From Micromonosporaceae bacterium (lineage in GTDB: Bacteria; Actinomycetota; Actinomycetes; Mycobacteriales; Micromonosporaceae): 32,242 nt of DNA. The stretch covers positions 1-32,242 of the forward strand of contig JADGGF010000003.1 in assembly GCA_019690055.1 (NCBI GenBank), read 5' to 3'. The notes under the pieces were generated by a model. The model saw only the letters and a list, made by a program, of their open reading frames with translations. It was not told the origin of the DNA and did not search any database. The position numbers were made by a program, and so were the translations under genes. Of the stretch, positions 6,687-13,599 are shown in pieces; position 1 is the stretch's first letter; the number at the start of each line of letters is the position of its first letter.

Positions 6687-6734
6687 GGGCCGATGGCCCG
6701 GGTTCAGGGGGGATTGCCCCTTATGAGGAGTTGG

Positions 6735-7613
6735 TCAGCTCGTGGCCGCGGGCTCGGGCGGAAGCGGGAAGCCGAGCAGCGTACGGATGCGGGCCGTGAC
6801 GTCGGGGTCGTACGGCAGTGGGGTGCCGTCCAGCGTCCGGATCGGCGCCGGCCCGCGGACCGACGAGGTGAGCCAGGCCCCGTCGGCCGACTGGAGCTCG
6901 GCCGGGGTGACGAGCGCCTCGTCGGCCGCCAGGCCGATCTCCCCGGCGTGGGCCAGCAGGTACGCCGCCGTGGTGCCGGCGAGGATCCCGGTCTGTTTCG
7001 CGGGCACCGTGTAGAGCGTCGACCCCTGGCGCCAGACGAGCGACGAGATCGGCCCCTCCAATGCGTACCCGTCCGAGGAGACCCACAGCACGTCGTCGGC
7101 CCCGCTGGCCTTCGCCCAGCGCAGCGAGGCCATGTTCGTCGCGTAGGACAGGGTCTTGGCCCCACCGAGCAGCCAGGGGGTGTCGGGGCGGAGCCGGGCC
7201 GGCAGGCCGAGGGTCGCGGTGAGCACGTGCAGCCCGTCGCGCCGGGCGCGGATGCTCTCGGGGGCGATGGCGAAAACAGTGGCGTAGACCGTCGGATCGC
7301 CGCCCGCCTCCGGACCGCGGGTGCAGACGAGACGCAGGGCGCCCTCGACGTGGGCCGGCCAGGCGGTGACCGCCTGATCGACCAACTCGACCAGGGCCGC
7401 GCGCGGGGGCACGGCGAGTTCCATGCGGGCGGCCGATCCGGCCAAGCGGTTGAGGTGCTCCTCGAGCAGCCACGGGCGCCCGGCACGGACGTGCATGACC
7501 TCGAAGATGCCGTCACCGCGCACGATACCCAGGTCGTCGCCCCGGACGAACGGGGTATCGGCCGGAACGACCCCCCGGCCGAGGACGGCCAGCACACGCG
7601 TCGGGTCGCTCAC
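6735..7613 (-). CDS. PLP-dependent fold-type IV enzyme, aminodeoxychorismate lyase-like (PabC type)
   Basis: A 292-aa class-IV aminotransferase-fold enzyme. The PLP-binding Lys is Lys153 in GGAKTLSYATNMASLRWA, and the downstream ADDVLWVSSDGYALEGPISSLVWRQG is the cofactor-phosphate region of the family. Members include 4-amino-4-deoxychorismate lyase (folate synthesis), branched-chain aminotransferase and D-amino acid transaminase; the short length and the KTLSYATNM context favour the lyase, but specificity is not proved by sequence. The YgfZ-type folate-binding gene nearby fits one-carbon metabolism. I chose GTG 7613 because TAGGCT on the minus strand ends eight bases upstream and the frame before it is an Arg/Pro-rich translation of the repeat region, so longer starts are unlikely. 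Confidence 0.85.
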   Translation of the reverse strand: MSDPTRVLAVLGRGVVPADTPFVRGDDLGIVRGDGIFEVMHVRAGRPWLLEEHLNRLAGSAARMELAVPPRAALVELVDQAVTAWPAHVEGALRLVCTRGPEAGGDPTVYATVFAIAPESIRARRDGLHVLTATLGLPARLRPDTPWLLGGAKTLSYATNMASLRWAKASGADDVLWVSSDGYALEGPISSLVWRQGSTLYTVPAKQTGILAGTTAAYLLAHAGEIGLAADEALVTPAELQSADGAWLTSSVRGPAPIRTLDGTPLPYDPDVTARIRTLLGFPLPPEPAATS

Positions 7614-7621
7614 GCCCCGGG

Positions 7622-7627
7622 AGCCTA
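7622..7627 (-). promoter_or_regulatory. -10 box of the PabC-like gene
   Basis: TAGGCT on the minus strand ends eight bases before the GTG at 7613, matching the leaderless pattern. Confidence 0.45.
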
Positions 7628-7683
7628 CCCGCGGTCCGCGGCCGCAGCGGGGCCGGGTGCGCGCCCGCCGGTCCGGTCCCCGG

Positions 7684-7749
7684 GGGCTCGCGACGGCCGG
7701 TCTCCGCGGGCTCGTGACGACCTGTCTCGGGGCTCGTGACGGCCGTCGG
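7684..7749. repeat. Imperfect 22-24-bp tandem repeat in a divergent gap
   Basis: GGGCTCGYGACGRCC recurs at 7684, 7708 and 7730 with variable spacers. It lies in the 208-base gap between the PabC-like gene and fur, which otherwise holds only the two -10 boxes. Confidence 0.6.
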
Positions 7750-7808
7750 CCAGTCCGGACCGCGTGGGCGTCGCCCGCACAGGAGCGGAGCGCGGGAAGC
7801 CGGCGAAC

Positions 7809-7814
7809 TAGCAT
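7809..7814 (+). promoter_or_regulatory. -10 box of the fur-ygfZ-DUF849 operon
   Basis: TAGCAT ends seven bases before GTG 7822; no good -35 is visible and start-site position is inferred. Confidence 0.5.
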
Positions 7815-7821
7815 TGCAGCC

Positions 7822-8268
7822 GTGTCGCCGTCTGCCCGCCTGCACGCCAGCCAGCCGTCGCTGGCCGATACGTTGCGCGCCCGGGGGCTGCGCCTGACGG
7901 CCCAACGTCAGCTCGTGCTCGAGGCCGTCTACCGGCTCGGCCACGCGACGCCCGACCAGGTGCACAGCGAGGTGGCGCGGACAGCGGCAGGTATCAATAT
8001 TACAACGGTCTATCGTACGTTGGAGCTGCTCGAGGAGCTGGGTCTGGTGACCCACACCCACCTCTCGCACGGTGCGCCGACGTATCACGGGGTGTCCGAG
8101 GAGCAGCACGTGCACCTGGTCTGCCGCAGTTGCGGCGGGGTGGATGACGTCCCGGCCGGCGTGCTCGACGCGCTCGCGCAGACCCTGGAGAAGGAGAAGT
8201 CGTTCTTCGTCGACCGGGGGCACGTCGCGCTGTTCGGGGTCTGCGGTCTGTGCGGAGGCGAGGAGTGA
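7822..8268 (+). CDS. Fur family metal-responsive transcriptional regulator
   Basis: A 148-aa protein with the Fur architecture: an N-terminal winged helix (residues 14-85) with the recognition segment GINITTVYRTLELLEELGL, and a C-terminal dimer domain with H96/H98 (EEQHVHLVC) and two CxxC pairs, C101/C104 and C141/C144, which form the structural zinc site. The family senses Fe, Zn, Mn, Ni or peroxide; which one applies cannot be told from motifs. GTG 7822 is seven bases after a TAGCAT box, so the mRNA is probably leaderless; longer in-frame starts run through the intergenic repeat. The stop codon overlaps the start of ygfZ by one base (TGATG), so the two are co-translated. Putting a metal regulator ahead of a folate-dependent Fe-S repair protein makes iron a reasonable guess. 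Confidence 0.92.
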   Translation: MSPSARLHASQPSLADTLRARGLRLTAQRQLVLEAVYRLGHATPDQVHSEVARTAAGINITTVYRTLELLEELGLVTHTHLSHGAPTYHGVSEEQHVHLVCRSCGGVDDVPAGVLDALAQTLEKEKSFFVDRGHVALFGVCGLCGGEE

Positions 8269-9422
8269 TGTCGGCGGGCACGGCGGGTTCCGCCGCAGGG
8301 GGTGGAGCGGGCTTCGCCGTACCCGGGGCCGTCGCCGTCGAGGCGATCGACCCTGCCGACCTCGACCGTGGTGTGGCGGCGCACTACGGCGACCCGGTTC
8401 GGGAGCAACGGCAGCTGGCCGCGGCGGCCGGGGTGGTCGACCGGAGCAACCGGGGCGTGCTCGCCATCGCCGGCGAGGACCGGCTGACCTGGCTGCACAG
8501 CCTCACCACCCAGCACCTGTCGGGGCTGCCGCCGATGACCGGCACCGAGCTGCTGGTGCTCTCCCCGCACGGCCACGTCGAGCATCACGCGGTCGTGCTG
8601 GATGACGGCACGACCACGTTTCTCGATGTCGAGCCCGGTACCGCGGGGGCGCTGCTGGAGTTTCTGACCCGCATGCGGTTCCTGATGCGCGTCGAGCCGG
8701 CCGAGGTCACCGACGCCTGGGCCGTTCTGTCGGTGGTCGGGCCGGCCAGCGCCGAGGCGGTCGCCCGGCTGGGCGTGCCGTCGCTCGAACCCCCCGTGAT
8801 CGCGCCCGTTCCCGGTCCCAAGTTCGCCAGCGGCGCGGTGGCGAAGGCGGCGAGCGCCCGCTACGCCGTGGCCGCAGTTGCGTCCGGCGGGTACGCACGG
8901 CGGATGCCGTACGGCTTCGACCTCCTTGTGCCGCGGTCGACAGTGTCCACTGTGGTGGATTCCCTCGGCCTGCGGCCCGCCGGCCTGTGGGCGTTCGAGG
9001 CGCTGCGCGTCGCCGATCGCCGGCCCCGGCTCGGCAAGGAGACCGATCACCGGACGCTGCCGGCGGAGGTGGGCTGGCTCGCGGGAGCCGTGCACCTCGA
9101 CAAGGGCTGTTACCGGGGGCAGGAGACCGTGGCGCGGGTCCACAACCTGGGTCGACCGCCGCGCCGGCTGGTGCTGCTGCACCTGGACGGCATATCCACC
9201 GATGAGCTGCCGGCGCCCGGTACGCCGGTCACGACGGACGACGGCCGGGCGGTGGGTTTCGTCGGAACGGCGGCCCGCCACTACGAGCTCGGGCCGGTGG
9301 CGCTCGCGGTTGTGAAGCGTACGGTCCCCGACGACGCGACCCTGCGCGTGGGACCAGCGACCGCAGCCATCGATACGGAGCCGGACGGCGCCGCGGCGCC
9401 AGCGGTGGGGGAGGATGCATGA
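8268..9422 (+). CDS. ygfZ: YgfZ/GcvT-like folate-binding protein
   Basis: A 384-aa relative of the T-protein of glycine cleavage. The YgfZ hallmark DKGCYRGQETVARV is present with Cys281; in Escherichia coli this KGCYxGQE loop is needed for tetrahydrofolate-dependent upkeep of certain Fe-S enzymes such as MiaB. Upstream, LTWLHSLTTQHLSGL and VEHHAVVLDDGTTTFLDVEPG are the folate-domain strands. Cytoplasmic, no signal peptide. GGAGGCGAGGAG precedes ATG 8268, which overlaps the fur stop codon; the stop overlaps the ATG of the DUF849 gene (ATGA). The three genes thus form a tight operon, probably under the Fur protein itself. Confidence 0.9.
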   Translation: MSAGTAGSAAGGGAGFAVPGAVAVEAIDPADLDRGVAAHYGDPVREQRQLAAAAGVVDRSNRGVLAIAGEDRLTWLHSLTTQHLSGLPPMTGTELLVLSPHGHVEHHAVVLDDGTTTFLDVEPGTAGALLEFLTRMRFLMRVEPAEVTDAWAVLSVVGPASAEAVARLGVPSLEPPVIAPVPGPKFASGAVAKAASARYAVAAVASGGYARRMPYGFDLLVPRSTVSTVVDSLGLRPAGLWAFEALRVADRRPRLGKETDHRTLPAEVGWLAGAVHLDKGCYRGQETVARVHNLGRPPRRLVLLHLDGISTDELPAPGTPVTTDDGRAVGFVGTAARHYELGPVALAVVKRTVPDDATLRVGPATAAIDTEPDGAAAPAVGEDA

Positions 9423-10255
9423 CCGACGCGACGCTGATCACCGTGGCCCCCACCGGGGCCGAGGTCGACAAGGCGCAGGTTCCGGCGCTGCCGGTGACGC
9501 TGGCCGAGCTGGTGGCGACCGCCACGGAGTGCGAGTCGGTCGGCGCCAGCGTCATCCACGTACACATTCGTGACGATCAGACCCAGCCGACGCTGGACCT
9601 CGGCCGGCTGCGGGAGACCGTGGCGGCGTTGCGGGAGGCGACCGACCTCATCGTGCAGCTCTCCACCGGCGGCGCGGTCACCGACCCTGAGTCAGCCCGT
9701 CTGACCGTCCTCGAGGCCGCGCCCGAGATGGCCTCCTGCACGATGGGGACGGTCAACTTCGGCGACGACGTCTTCCTCAACCGGTGGGAGTTCATCGTCG
9801 AGCTGCACACGCGCATGCAGGAGCGCGGCATCGTGCCGGAGTACGAGATCTTCGATCTGGGCCACCTGGCGGCGTTGGAGCGCCTGCTCGACCGCTATGG
9901 CCTGCCGGTCGGCGGGCACGTCCACGTCGATCTCGTGATGGGCGTGCCCGGGGGCATGCCGGGCACGGCCGACGCGCTCGTGGCCTGCGTCAATGCCCTG
10001 CGCAACCTGCCGGCCGGGACGACGTTCTCGGCCACCGGCATCGGGCGGGCGACCCTGCCGGTCATGCTCGCCTCGCTGTCCGCGGGTGGGCATCTGCGGG
10101 TCGGCATGGAGGACACGATCACGTACGCCAAGGGCCAGCCGGTGGAGAGTAACGCGCAGCTCGTCGCCCGCGCCGCCGCGCTGGCCCGCCTCGCCCAGCG
10201 TCCGCCGATGACCCCGGCCCAGGCTCGCGAGCTGCTCGCCATCCCCGGTCGCTGA
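9419..10255 (+). CDS. BKACE family (DUF849) beta-keto acid cleavage enzyme
   Basis: A 278-aa TIM-barrel protein of the beta-keto acid cleavage enzyme family, named after the lysine-fermentation enzyme Kce. Metal-binding motif HVHIRD (His47, His49) and the PEYEIFDLGH segment (Glu141/Glu143) are in place, as is GGHVHVDLVMGVPGGMPG. Known reaction type: a beta-keto acid plus acetyl-CoA gives a CoA thioester plus acetoacetate, with Zn2+. The substrate here cannot be named; nothing else in the window suggests lysine fermentation. The start ATGA overlaps the ygfZ stop, so it is the third gene of the fur operon. Its link with Fe-S or metal control is not explained by the known family functions. Confidence 0.88.
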   Translation: MTDATLITVAPTGAEVDKAQVPALPVTLAELVATATECESVGASVIHVHIRDDQTQPTLDLGRLRETVAALREATDLIVQLSTGGAVTDPESARLTVLEAAPEMASCTMGTVNFGDDVFLNRWEFIVELHTRMQERGIVPEYEIFDLGHLAALERLLDRYGLPVGGHVHVDLVMGVPGGMPGTADALVACVNALRNLPAGTTFSATGIGRATLPVMLASLSAGGHLRVGMEDTITYAKGQPVESNAQLVARAAALARLAQRPPMTPAQARELLAIPGR

Positions 10256-10310
10256 CGGGTCGGCGAACCGGGAAGTGCCGCGACATCCGCACTCCCCGGT
10301 CGCCCTATGA

Positions 10311-10375
10311 ATCGAGCCGGATCGACGAATTCGCCCTGATCGATAGATTCGTTCTGATCGACGCATTCCAGCCGG
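10311..10375. repeat. 18-bp tandem repeat upstream of the XRE regulator
   Basis: Three units begin ATCGA at 10321, 10339 and 10357; the first two match ATCGAYRRATTCGYYCTG closely, the third is more diverged, and a partial copy starts at 10311. The stretch is richer in A/T than its surroundings. The 251-base gap 10256-10506 otherwise holds only the promoter below. Confidence 0.65.
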
Positions 10376-10449
10376 ATGACGCGTTATCCATCGACGCTTG
10401 CCGGCCCGTCCCACACCATCACCGCTGGCGACGGTGAGCAGACTCACGC

Positions 10450-10499
10450 TTGCCGGTGTTAGCGCCGTGCTTGCAATTGTTAGCGCCCCGGCCTAGCGT
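10450..10499 (+). promoter_or_regulatory. Promoter with 17-bp direct-repeat operator candidate for XRE-HBHA operon
   Basis: TTGCNNNTGTTAGCGCC occurs at 10450-10466 and 10471-10487, exactly 21 bp (two helical turns) apart. The second copy starts with the likely -35 TTGCAA (10471-10476), a 17-base spacer leads to the -10 box TAGCGT (10494-10499), and GTG 10507 follows after seven bases. Factor binding at these repeats would overlap polymerase. Confidence 0.65.
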
Positions 10500-10506
10500 G
10501 TGAGGT

Positions 10507-11055
10507 GTGCAGCGCCCGACCGACCTGCCCCGCGACATCGGCGGATTCATCCGCGACCTGCGTAACAACGCGCGCATCTCGCTGCGTGAGCTCGCGGCCC
10601 GGGCCGGCGTCTCCAATCCGTACCTGAGCCAGATCGAGCGCGGGCTGCGGCGGCCGTCCGCCGAGGTGCTGTCGCAGATCGCGGGCGCGCTGCGGGTGTC
10701 GACCGCGCTGATGTACCTGCGGGCCGGTCTGCTGCCGGACAAGGACGGTCACTCCGTGCTCGGGGCGATCGCCGCCGACCCCGATCTCACCGCCGCCCAG
10801 AAGCAGTCGTTGACCCAGATCTATGAGACGTTCCGTCGCGAGAACGCGCACGCGCGGGCCGCTACCGATCGCGCCGCTACCGATCGCGCCGCTACCGATC
10901 ACGCGGCGACCGATCACGCCGCCACCGATCACGCCAGCGTGGGCAGGGCTGCCCGCCGGGCGGTCCGAAGCGACCAGGCCGGTGCCCGCCCCCGGCGGGT
11001 CCGGCGCGAGACCGTGTCCTCGCCGCGGGGGCGCGCCAACCAGGGAGAGGAATAA
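10507..11055 (+). CDS. XRE family helix-turn-helix regulator with repeated C-terminal tail
   Basis: A 182-aa protein. Residues 12-70 form a Cro/XRE helix-turn-helix with the typical ISLRELAARAGVSNPYLSQIERG core. A middle helical segment (DLTAAQKQSLTQIYETFRRE) follows, then five copies of the pentapeptide ATD(R/H)A (encoded by 15-bp units at 10861-10935) and a strongly basic tail. The gene heads the order XRE, HBHA-like, DUF2516, which equals Rv0474-hbhA-Rv0476 in Mycobacterium tuberculosis, so it is an Rv0474 counterpart with an added tail. GTG 10507 is probably leaderless. The direct repeats in its promoter are good candidates for autoregulation. The basic tail may add nonspecific DNA contacts, which is inference. 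Confidence 0.9.
   Translation: MQRPTDLPRDIGGFIRDLRNNARISLRELAARAGVSNPYLSQIERGLRRPSAEVLSQIAGALRVSTALMYLRAGLLPDKDGHSVLGAIAADPDLTAAQKQSLTQIYETFRRENAHARAATDRAATDRAATDHAATDHAATDHASVGRAARRAVRSDQAGARPRRVRRETVSSPRGRANQGEE
10861..10935 (+). repeat. Five 15-bp in-frame repeats in the XRE regulator
   Basis: Units of GCTACCGATCRCGCC at 10861, 10876, 10891, 10906 and 10921; the first two are identical and later ones differ by one to three bases, mostly silent except for an Arg-to-His change. Each encodes ATDRA or ATDHA. Confidence 0.9.
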
Positions 11056-11061
11056 ACGATC

Positions 11062-11493
11062 ATGACAACGACGGACGCTACTGACACCATCCGGCTGCCG
11101 AAGCCGATCTACGCCGTCGCCGGCGCGGGTGAGATCGCCTACCGCCGGCTGCGGGCGCTGCCCGAGCGGGTGGAGGCCCTGCGCGAGCTGGTCGTGCCCC
11201 GGGTGCGCACGCTGCGGGCTGAGCTGCCCGGCCGGGTCGAGACCCTGCGCACCCAGCTACCGGCGCGGGTCAGCATGCTCGTCACCGAGGCCCGTGAGGT
11301 CTACGGTGGCCTGGTCGCCCGTGGTGAGGAGGTTGTCGACGCGGCCCGCGCCCGCCGGCGCACCACCGCGTCACCCGTCGCCGCGTCGGCGAAGGTTGCG
11401 GCCGCTTCGGCGAAGGCCGCCGCTGTCTCCGCCAACGGCGTGCGGACCGTGGCCAAGAAGGCCGTGAAGAAGGCGGCACCGACGAAGGGCTGA
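11062..11493 (+). CDS. HBHA-like coiled-coil protein with lysine-rich tail
   Basis: A 143-aa protein built of a long Arg/Leu-rich helix (residues 25-95, with repeating LPxRVxxLRxxL units) followed by an Ala/Lys tail ending KKAVKKAAPTKG. This is the form of mycobacterial heparin-binding hemagglutinin (hbhA), in which the Lys/Ala/Pro tail binds sulfated sugars and the helix dimerises; in Streptomyces and relatives similar proteins are thought to act at the cell surface or in lipid bodies. There is no signal peptide. The tail here is short compared with mycobacteria, so heparin binding is uncertain. ATG 11062 is preceded by GGAGAGGA, seven bases after the XRE stop, so both are on one mRNA. Confidence 0.8.
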   Translation: MTTTDATDTIRLPKPIYAVAGAGEIAYRRLRALPERVEALRELVVPRVRTLRAELPGRVETLRTQLPARVSMLVTEAREVYGGLVARGEEVVDAARARRRTTASPVAASAKVAAASAKAAAVSANGVRTVAKKAVKKAAPTKG

Positions 11494-11497
11494 CGCT

Positions 11498-11518
11498 ACG
11501 GCTGACGGCCAGAGCCGT
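11498..11518 (+). terminator. Small hairpin between HBHA-like and DUF2516 genes
   Basis: ACGGCT (11498-11503) pairs with AGCCGT (11513-11518) across a nine-base loop. Only six pairs and no T-run, so it may be a weak terminator or processing site ahead of the next gene's own promoter. Confidence 0.3.
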
Positions 11519-11522
11519 TGGC

Positions 11523-11528
11523 TAAGCT
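11523..11528 (+). promoter_or_regulatory. -10 box of the DUF2516 gene
   Basis: TAAGCT ends seven bases before GTG 11536, favouring that start over the TTG at 11518 in the same frame. Confidence 0.5.
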
Positions 11529-11535
11529 GGTGGCC

Positions 11536-11865
11536 GTGGCTCTGGCCGTGCTGTTCTTCCTCGACGTGCAGAAGTACCTCGACCTTGTCATCACGTACGC
11601 GCTGCTAGTAATTGAGGTCTTTGCATTGATAAATTGCCTGACGCAGCGGGCTGACGCGTTTCCGGTCGTGGGGAACCTGTCGAAGAACCAGTGGCTGGGT
11701 ATCCTGCTGGGCGCGGTGGTCGTGACCACCATGTGCGGCCTGCTCCTGCCGGTCTTCCTCTTCCGCATTGTCTTCCTGATGGCGGCGATCACGGCTGCGG
11801 CCGTCTACCTGCTGGACGTGCGGCCGGCGCTGCGAGACGTGACGAACGGACGCGGCGGCTGGTGA
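11536..11865 (+). CDS. DUF2516 family small membrane protein
   Basis: A 109-aa protein with three or four hydrophobic segments: near residues 1-35, 53-70 and 75-92. It matches DUF2516 in length, in the conserved loop QRADAFPVVGNLSKNQWLGIL, and in its place directly after an hbhA-like gene (Rv0476 in mycobacteria). Function unknown to me. A stretch at 11607-11640 is visibly richer in A/T codons than the neighbours, though the protein stays conserved there. The GTG 11536 start follows a TAAGCT box by seven bases; starting at TTG 11518 would include that box in the coding part. The stop overlaps the GTG of the hydrolase (GTGA), so both are coupled. Confidence 0.85.
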   Translation: MALAVLFFLDVQKYLDLVITYALLVIEVFALINCLTQRADAFPVVGNLSKNQWLGILLGAVVVTTMCGLLLPVFLFRIVFLMAAITAAAVYLLDVRPALRDVTNGRGGW

Positions 11866-12749
11866 AGACATTTCGTTGGCCGCCGCCCCCCGAGGGCAAA
11901 TCGAAGCGGTGGCCCGCGCCGCGCGGCCGGGACGAACCCGGCCGGCCGCTGCTCAGCCTCATGCCGACCCAACGACGCCCGATGCCGCACGGCGCGACAC
12001 TGGAGTATCTGGTGGCGGGGGAGGGCGACCCGACCACCGCGTTCGCCCACGGTATCGCCGGCGGCATCGCCGACACCCGTCCGCTGGGTAGCGGCGTCGC
12101 CGGGCGCAAGGTGTTCTTCCAGTTCCGGGGCCACGGCCGCTCCGACCCGCCGGCGGGGGAGATCACGTACGCGGACCTGGCCGCCGACCTGCGGGCGGTG
12201 GCCGACGAGTTCGGCGCCACCCGCGCGCTGGGTGTGAGCCTCGGCGCCGGCGCGCTGTGCCGGCTGCTCGCCCAGACGCCCGACCGGTTCGAGAAGGTGG
12301 TCTTCTATCTGCCGGCCGTGCTCGACGAGGTGCGCCCCACCACCGCGGCCACCCGCACCAAGGCGCTGTTGGAGGCGGTGCAGGCCGAGGACGCGGCCGC
12401 GATCGCCACGCTTCTGTCGGCGGAGATTCCGGTCGCGCTGCGGGACCGGCCGGCCGCGTGGCGCTACATCCGCGAGCGCATGGACGCGCTGCTGCGCGAC
12501 GGTCTCGCGCCGGCGATCGCCGACCTGCCCGGCCAGGCCGCTCTGCCCGACCGCTCGGTGCTGGCCGGCGTCACCGCCCCGGCCCTGGTGATCGGCTGCC
12601 GGGGCGACGCGACCCACCCGCCCCAGGTCGCCGAGCAACTGGCCGAGGTGCTGCCCAACGCGACCCTGCACATCTACGATCAGCCGGCCGTGCTCTGGAC
12701 CAACCGCGCCGACCTCCGGCTCCGGATCAGCGAATTCCTCAACAGCTAG
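11862..12749 (+). CDS. Alpha/beta hydrolase family protein
   Basis: A 295-aa protein with an alpha/beta hydrolase fold from residue 45 on: oxyanion strand TTAFAHGIAGG, the FRGHGRSD turn, nucleophile elbow GVSLG with Ser126, and the acid-strand LVIGCRGDATHPPQVAEQL. The place where most members have the catalytic His (a GH near the C-terminus) reads LHIYDQPAVLWTNRADL here, with no His in the usual spot, so activity may be altered or the His lies elsewhere (for example in DATHPP). The first 35 residues are Pro/Lys/Arg-rich. GTG 11862 overlaps the DUF2516 stop; ATG 11961, before MPTQRRP, is an alternative that would drop the tail. Substrate unknown. Confidence 0.82.
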   Translation: MKTFRWPPPPEGKSKRWPAPRGRDEPGRPLLSLMPTQRRPMPHGATLEYLVAGEGDPTTAFAHGIAGGIADTRPLGSGVAGRKVFFQFRGHGRSDPPAGEITYADLAADLRAVADEFGATRALGVSLGAGALCRLLAQTPDRFEKVVFYLPAVLDEVRPTTAATRTKALLEAVQAEDAAAIATLLSAEIPVALRDRPAAWRYIRERMDALLRDGLAPAIADLPGQAALPDRSVLAGVTAPALVIGCRGDATHPPQVAEQLAEVLPNATLHIYDQPAVLWTNRADLRLRISEFLNS

Positions 12750-12758
12750 GCGGGTCGG

Positions 12759-12784
12759 CCGGGCGCTGGGTCGGCCCCGCCCGG
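12759..12784 (+). terminator. Candidate hairpin after the hydrolase gene
   Basis: CCGGGCG (12759-12765) pairs with CGCCCGG (12778-12784), loop 12 bases, ten bases after the TAG stop. It runs into the promoter region of the next gene. Confidence 0.35.
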
Positions 12785-12788
12785 GCGG

Positions 12789-12794
12789 TAAGGT
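12789..12794 (+). promoter_or_regulatory. -10 box of the alanyl-tRNA editing gene
   Basis: TAAGGT ends seven bases before GTG 12802; the alternative GTG at 12793 would lie inside the box. Confidence 0.5.
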
Positions 12795-12801
12795 GGCCGC
12801 C

Positions 12802-13554
12802 GTGGGTGTCACGCACCATGGGCGCACCGAGCGCCTCGACCTCGTTGACCCGACCCTGCGCGAGTGGGAGTGCACGGTCGTCTGGTCCGACCCGGCCGAC
12901 CCCGAGGCGGGCATTGTGCTGGACCGGTCCGCCTTCTACCCCGGTGGTGGCGGACAGCCGCCCGACCATGGCGTGCTGCTGTGGGGCGGGGTGGAGACGC
13001 ACATCATCGGCACTCGCAAGGGCGACGATCTCTACCTGATCCCGGCGCCGGGCGACCCGGTGCCGCCGCCCGGCACGGCGGTGCGGGGTGCGGTCGCCGA
13101 CGAGCGGCGCAGCCTGCTCATGCGGACCCACTCGGGCCTGCATGTGCTGTGCGGGGTCGTGTTCCGCGACTTCGGGGCGCTGGTCACCGGCGGGAACATG
13201 GAGCCCGGCGAGGCCCGGATGGACTTCAACCTCCCGGAGATCCCGTCCGACTTCAAGACCCGGCTGGAAGAGGCGGTCAACGCGGAGGTCGTCGCCGACC
13301 GCCGCATCGACGTGCGAGTGCTGCCCCGCGAGGAGGCGCTCGCCCTGCCCGACATCATTCGGACCCAGGCCAACCTGATCCCCCCGGACGAGCAGGAGAT
13401 CCGCATCGTCGACATCGTTGGTCTCGATCAACAGGCCGACGGTGGTACCCACGTCGCCTCGACCCGCCAGATCGGCCGCGTCAGCGTGGTCAAGGTGGAG
13501 AGCAAGGGCAAGGCCAATCGCCGCGTACGGATCCGGCTCGCCGACGGGACCTGA
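12802..13554 (+). CDS. Stand-alone alanyl-tRNA editing protein (AlaX family)
   Basis: A 250-aa protein matching the editing half of alanyl-tRNA synthetase. The FYPGGGGQPPDHG glycine motif (residues 45-57) and the zinc pair HSGLH (His110, His114) are present. The second metal motif, usually CGGTHV, reads DGGTHV: Asp213 replaces the Cys, with His217 kept. Such proteins hydrolyse Ser-tRNA(Ala) or Gly-tRNA(Ala) and so correct mischarging in trans. Asp could still serve as a metal ligand, and I believe some related AlaX proteins share this form, so it does not show inactivity. Length suits the longer (AlaX-M) class. The start is set by the TAAGGT box. It is convergent with pth, with only 45 bases between them. 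Confidence 0.9.
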   Translation: MGVTHHGRTERLDLVDPTLREWECTVVWSDPADPEAGIVLDRSAFYPGGGGQPPDHGVLLWGGVETHIIGTRKGDDLYLIPAPGDPVPPPGTAVRGAVADERRSLLMRTHSGLHVLCGVVFRDFGALVTGGNMEPGEARMDFNLPEIPSDFKTRLEEAVNAEVVADRRIDVRVLPREEALALPDIIRTQANLIPPDEQEIRIVDIVGLDQQADGGTHVASTRQIGRVSVVKVESKGKANRRVRIRLADGT

Positions 13555-13599
13555 CACGTCGGCCGCGGTCGCGGGTGATGAAGCGGGAGGACCTCGCCG

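Noticed and set aside
6709..6720. GGGG-ATTG-CCCC hairpin after the PabC-like gene
   Set aside because: Only four pairs; too weak to call a terminator.
6060..7739. 559-codon plus-strand open frame opposite the channel and PabC-like genes
   Set aside because: Composition is Asp/Gly/Arg-rich nonsense, and the opposite strand has proteins with clear motifs; high GC makes long antisense frames common.
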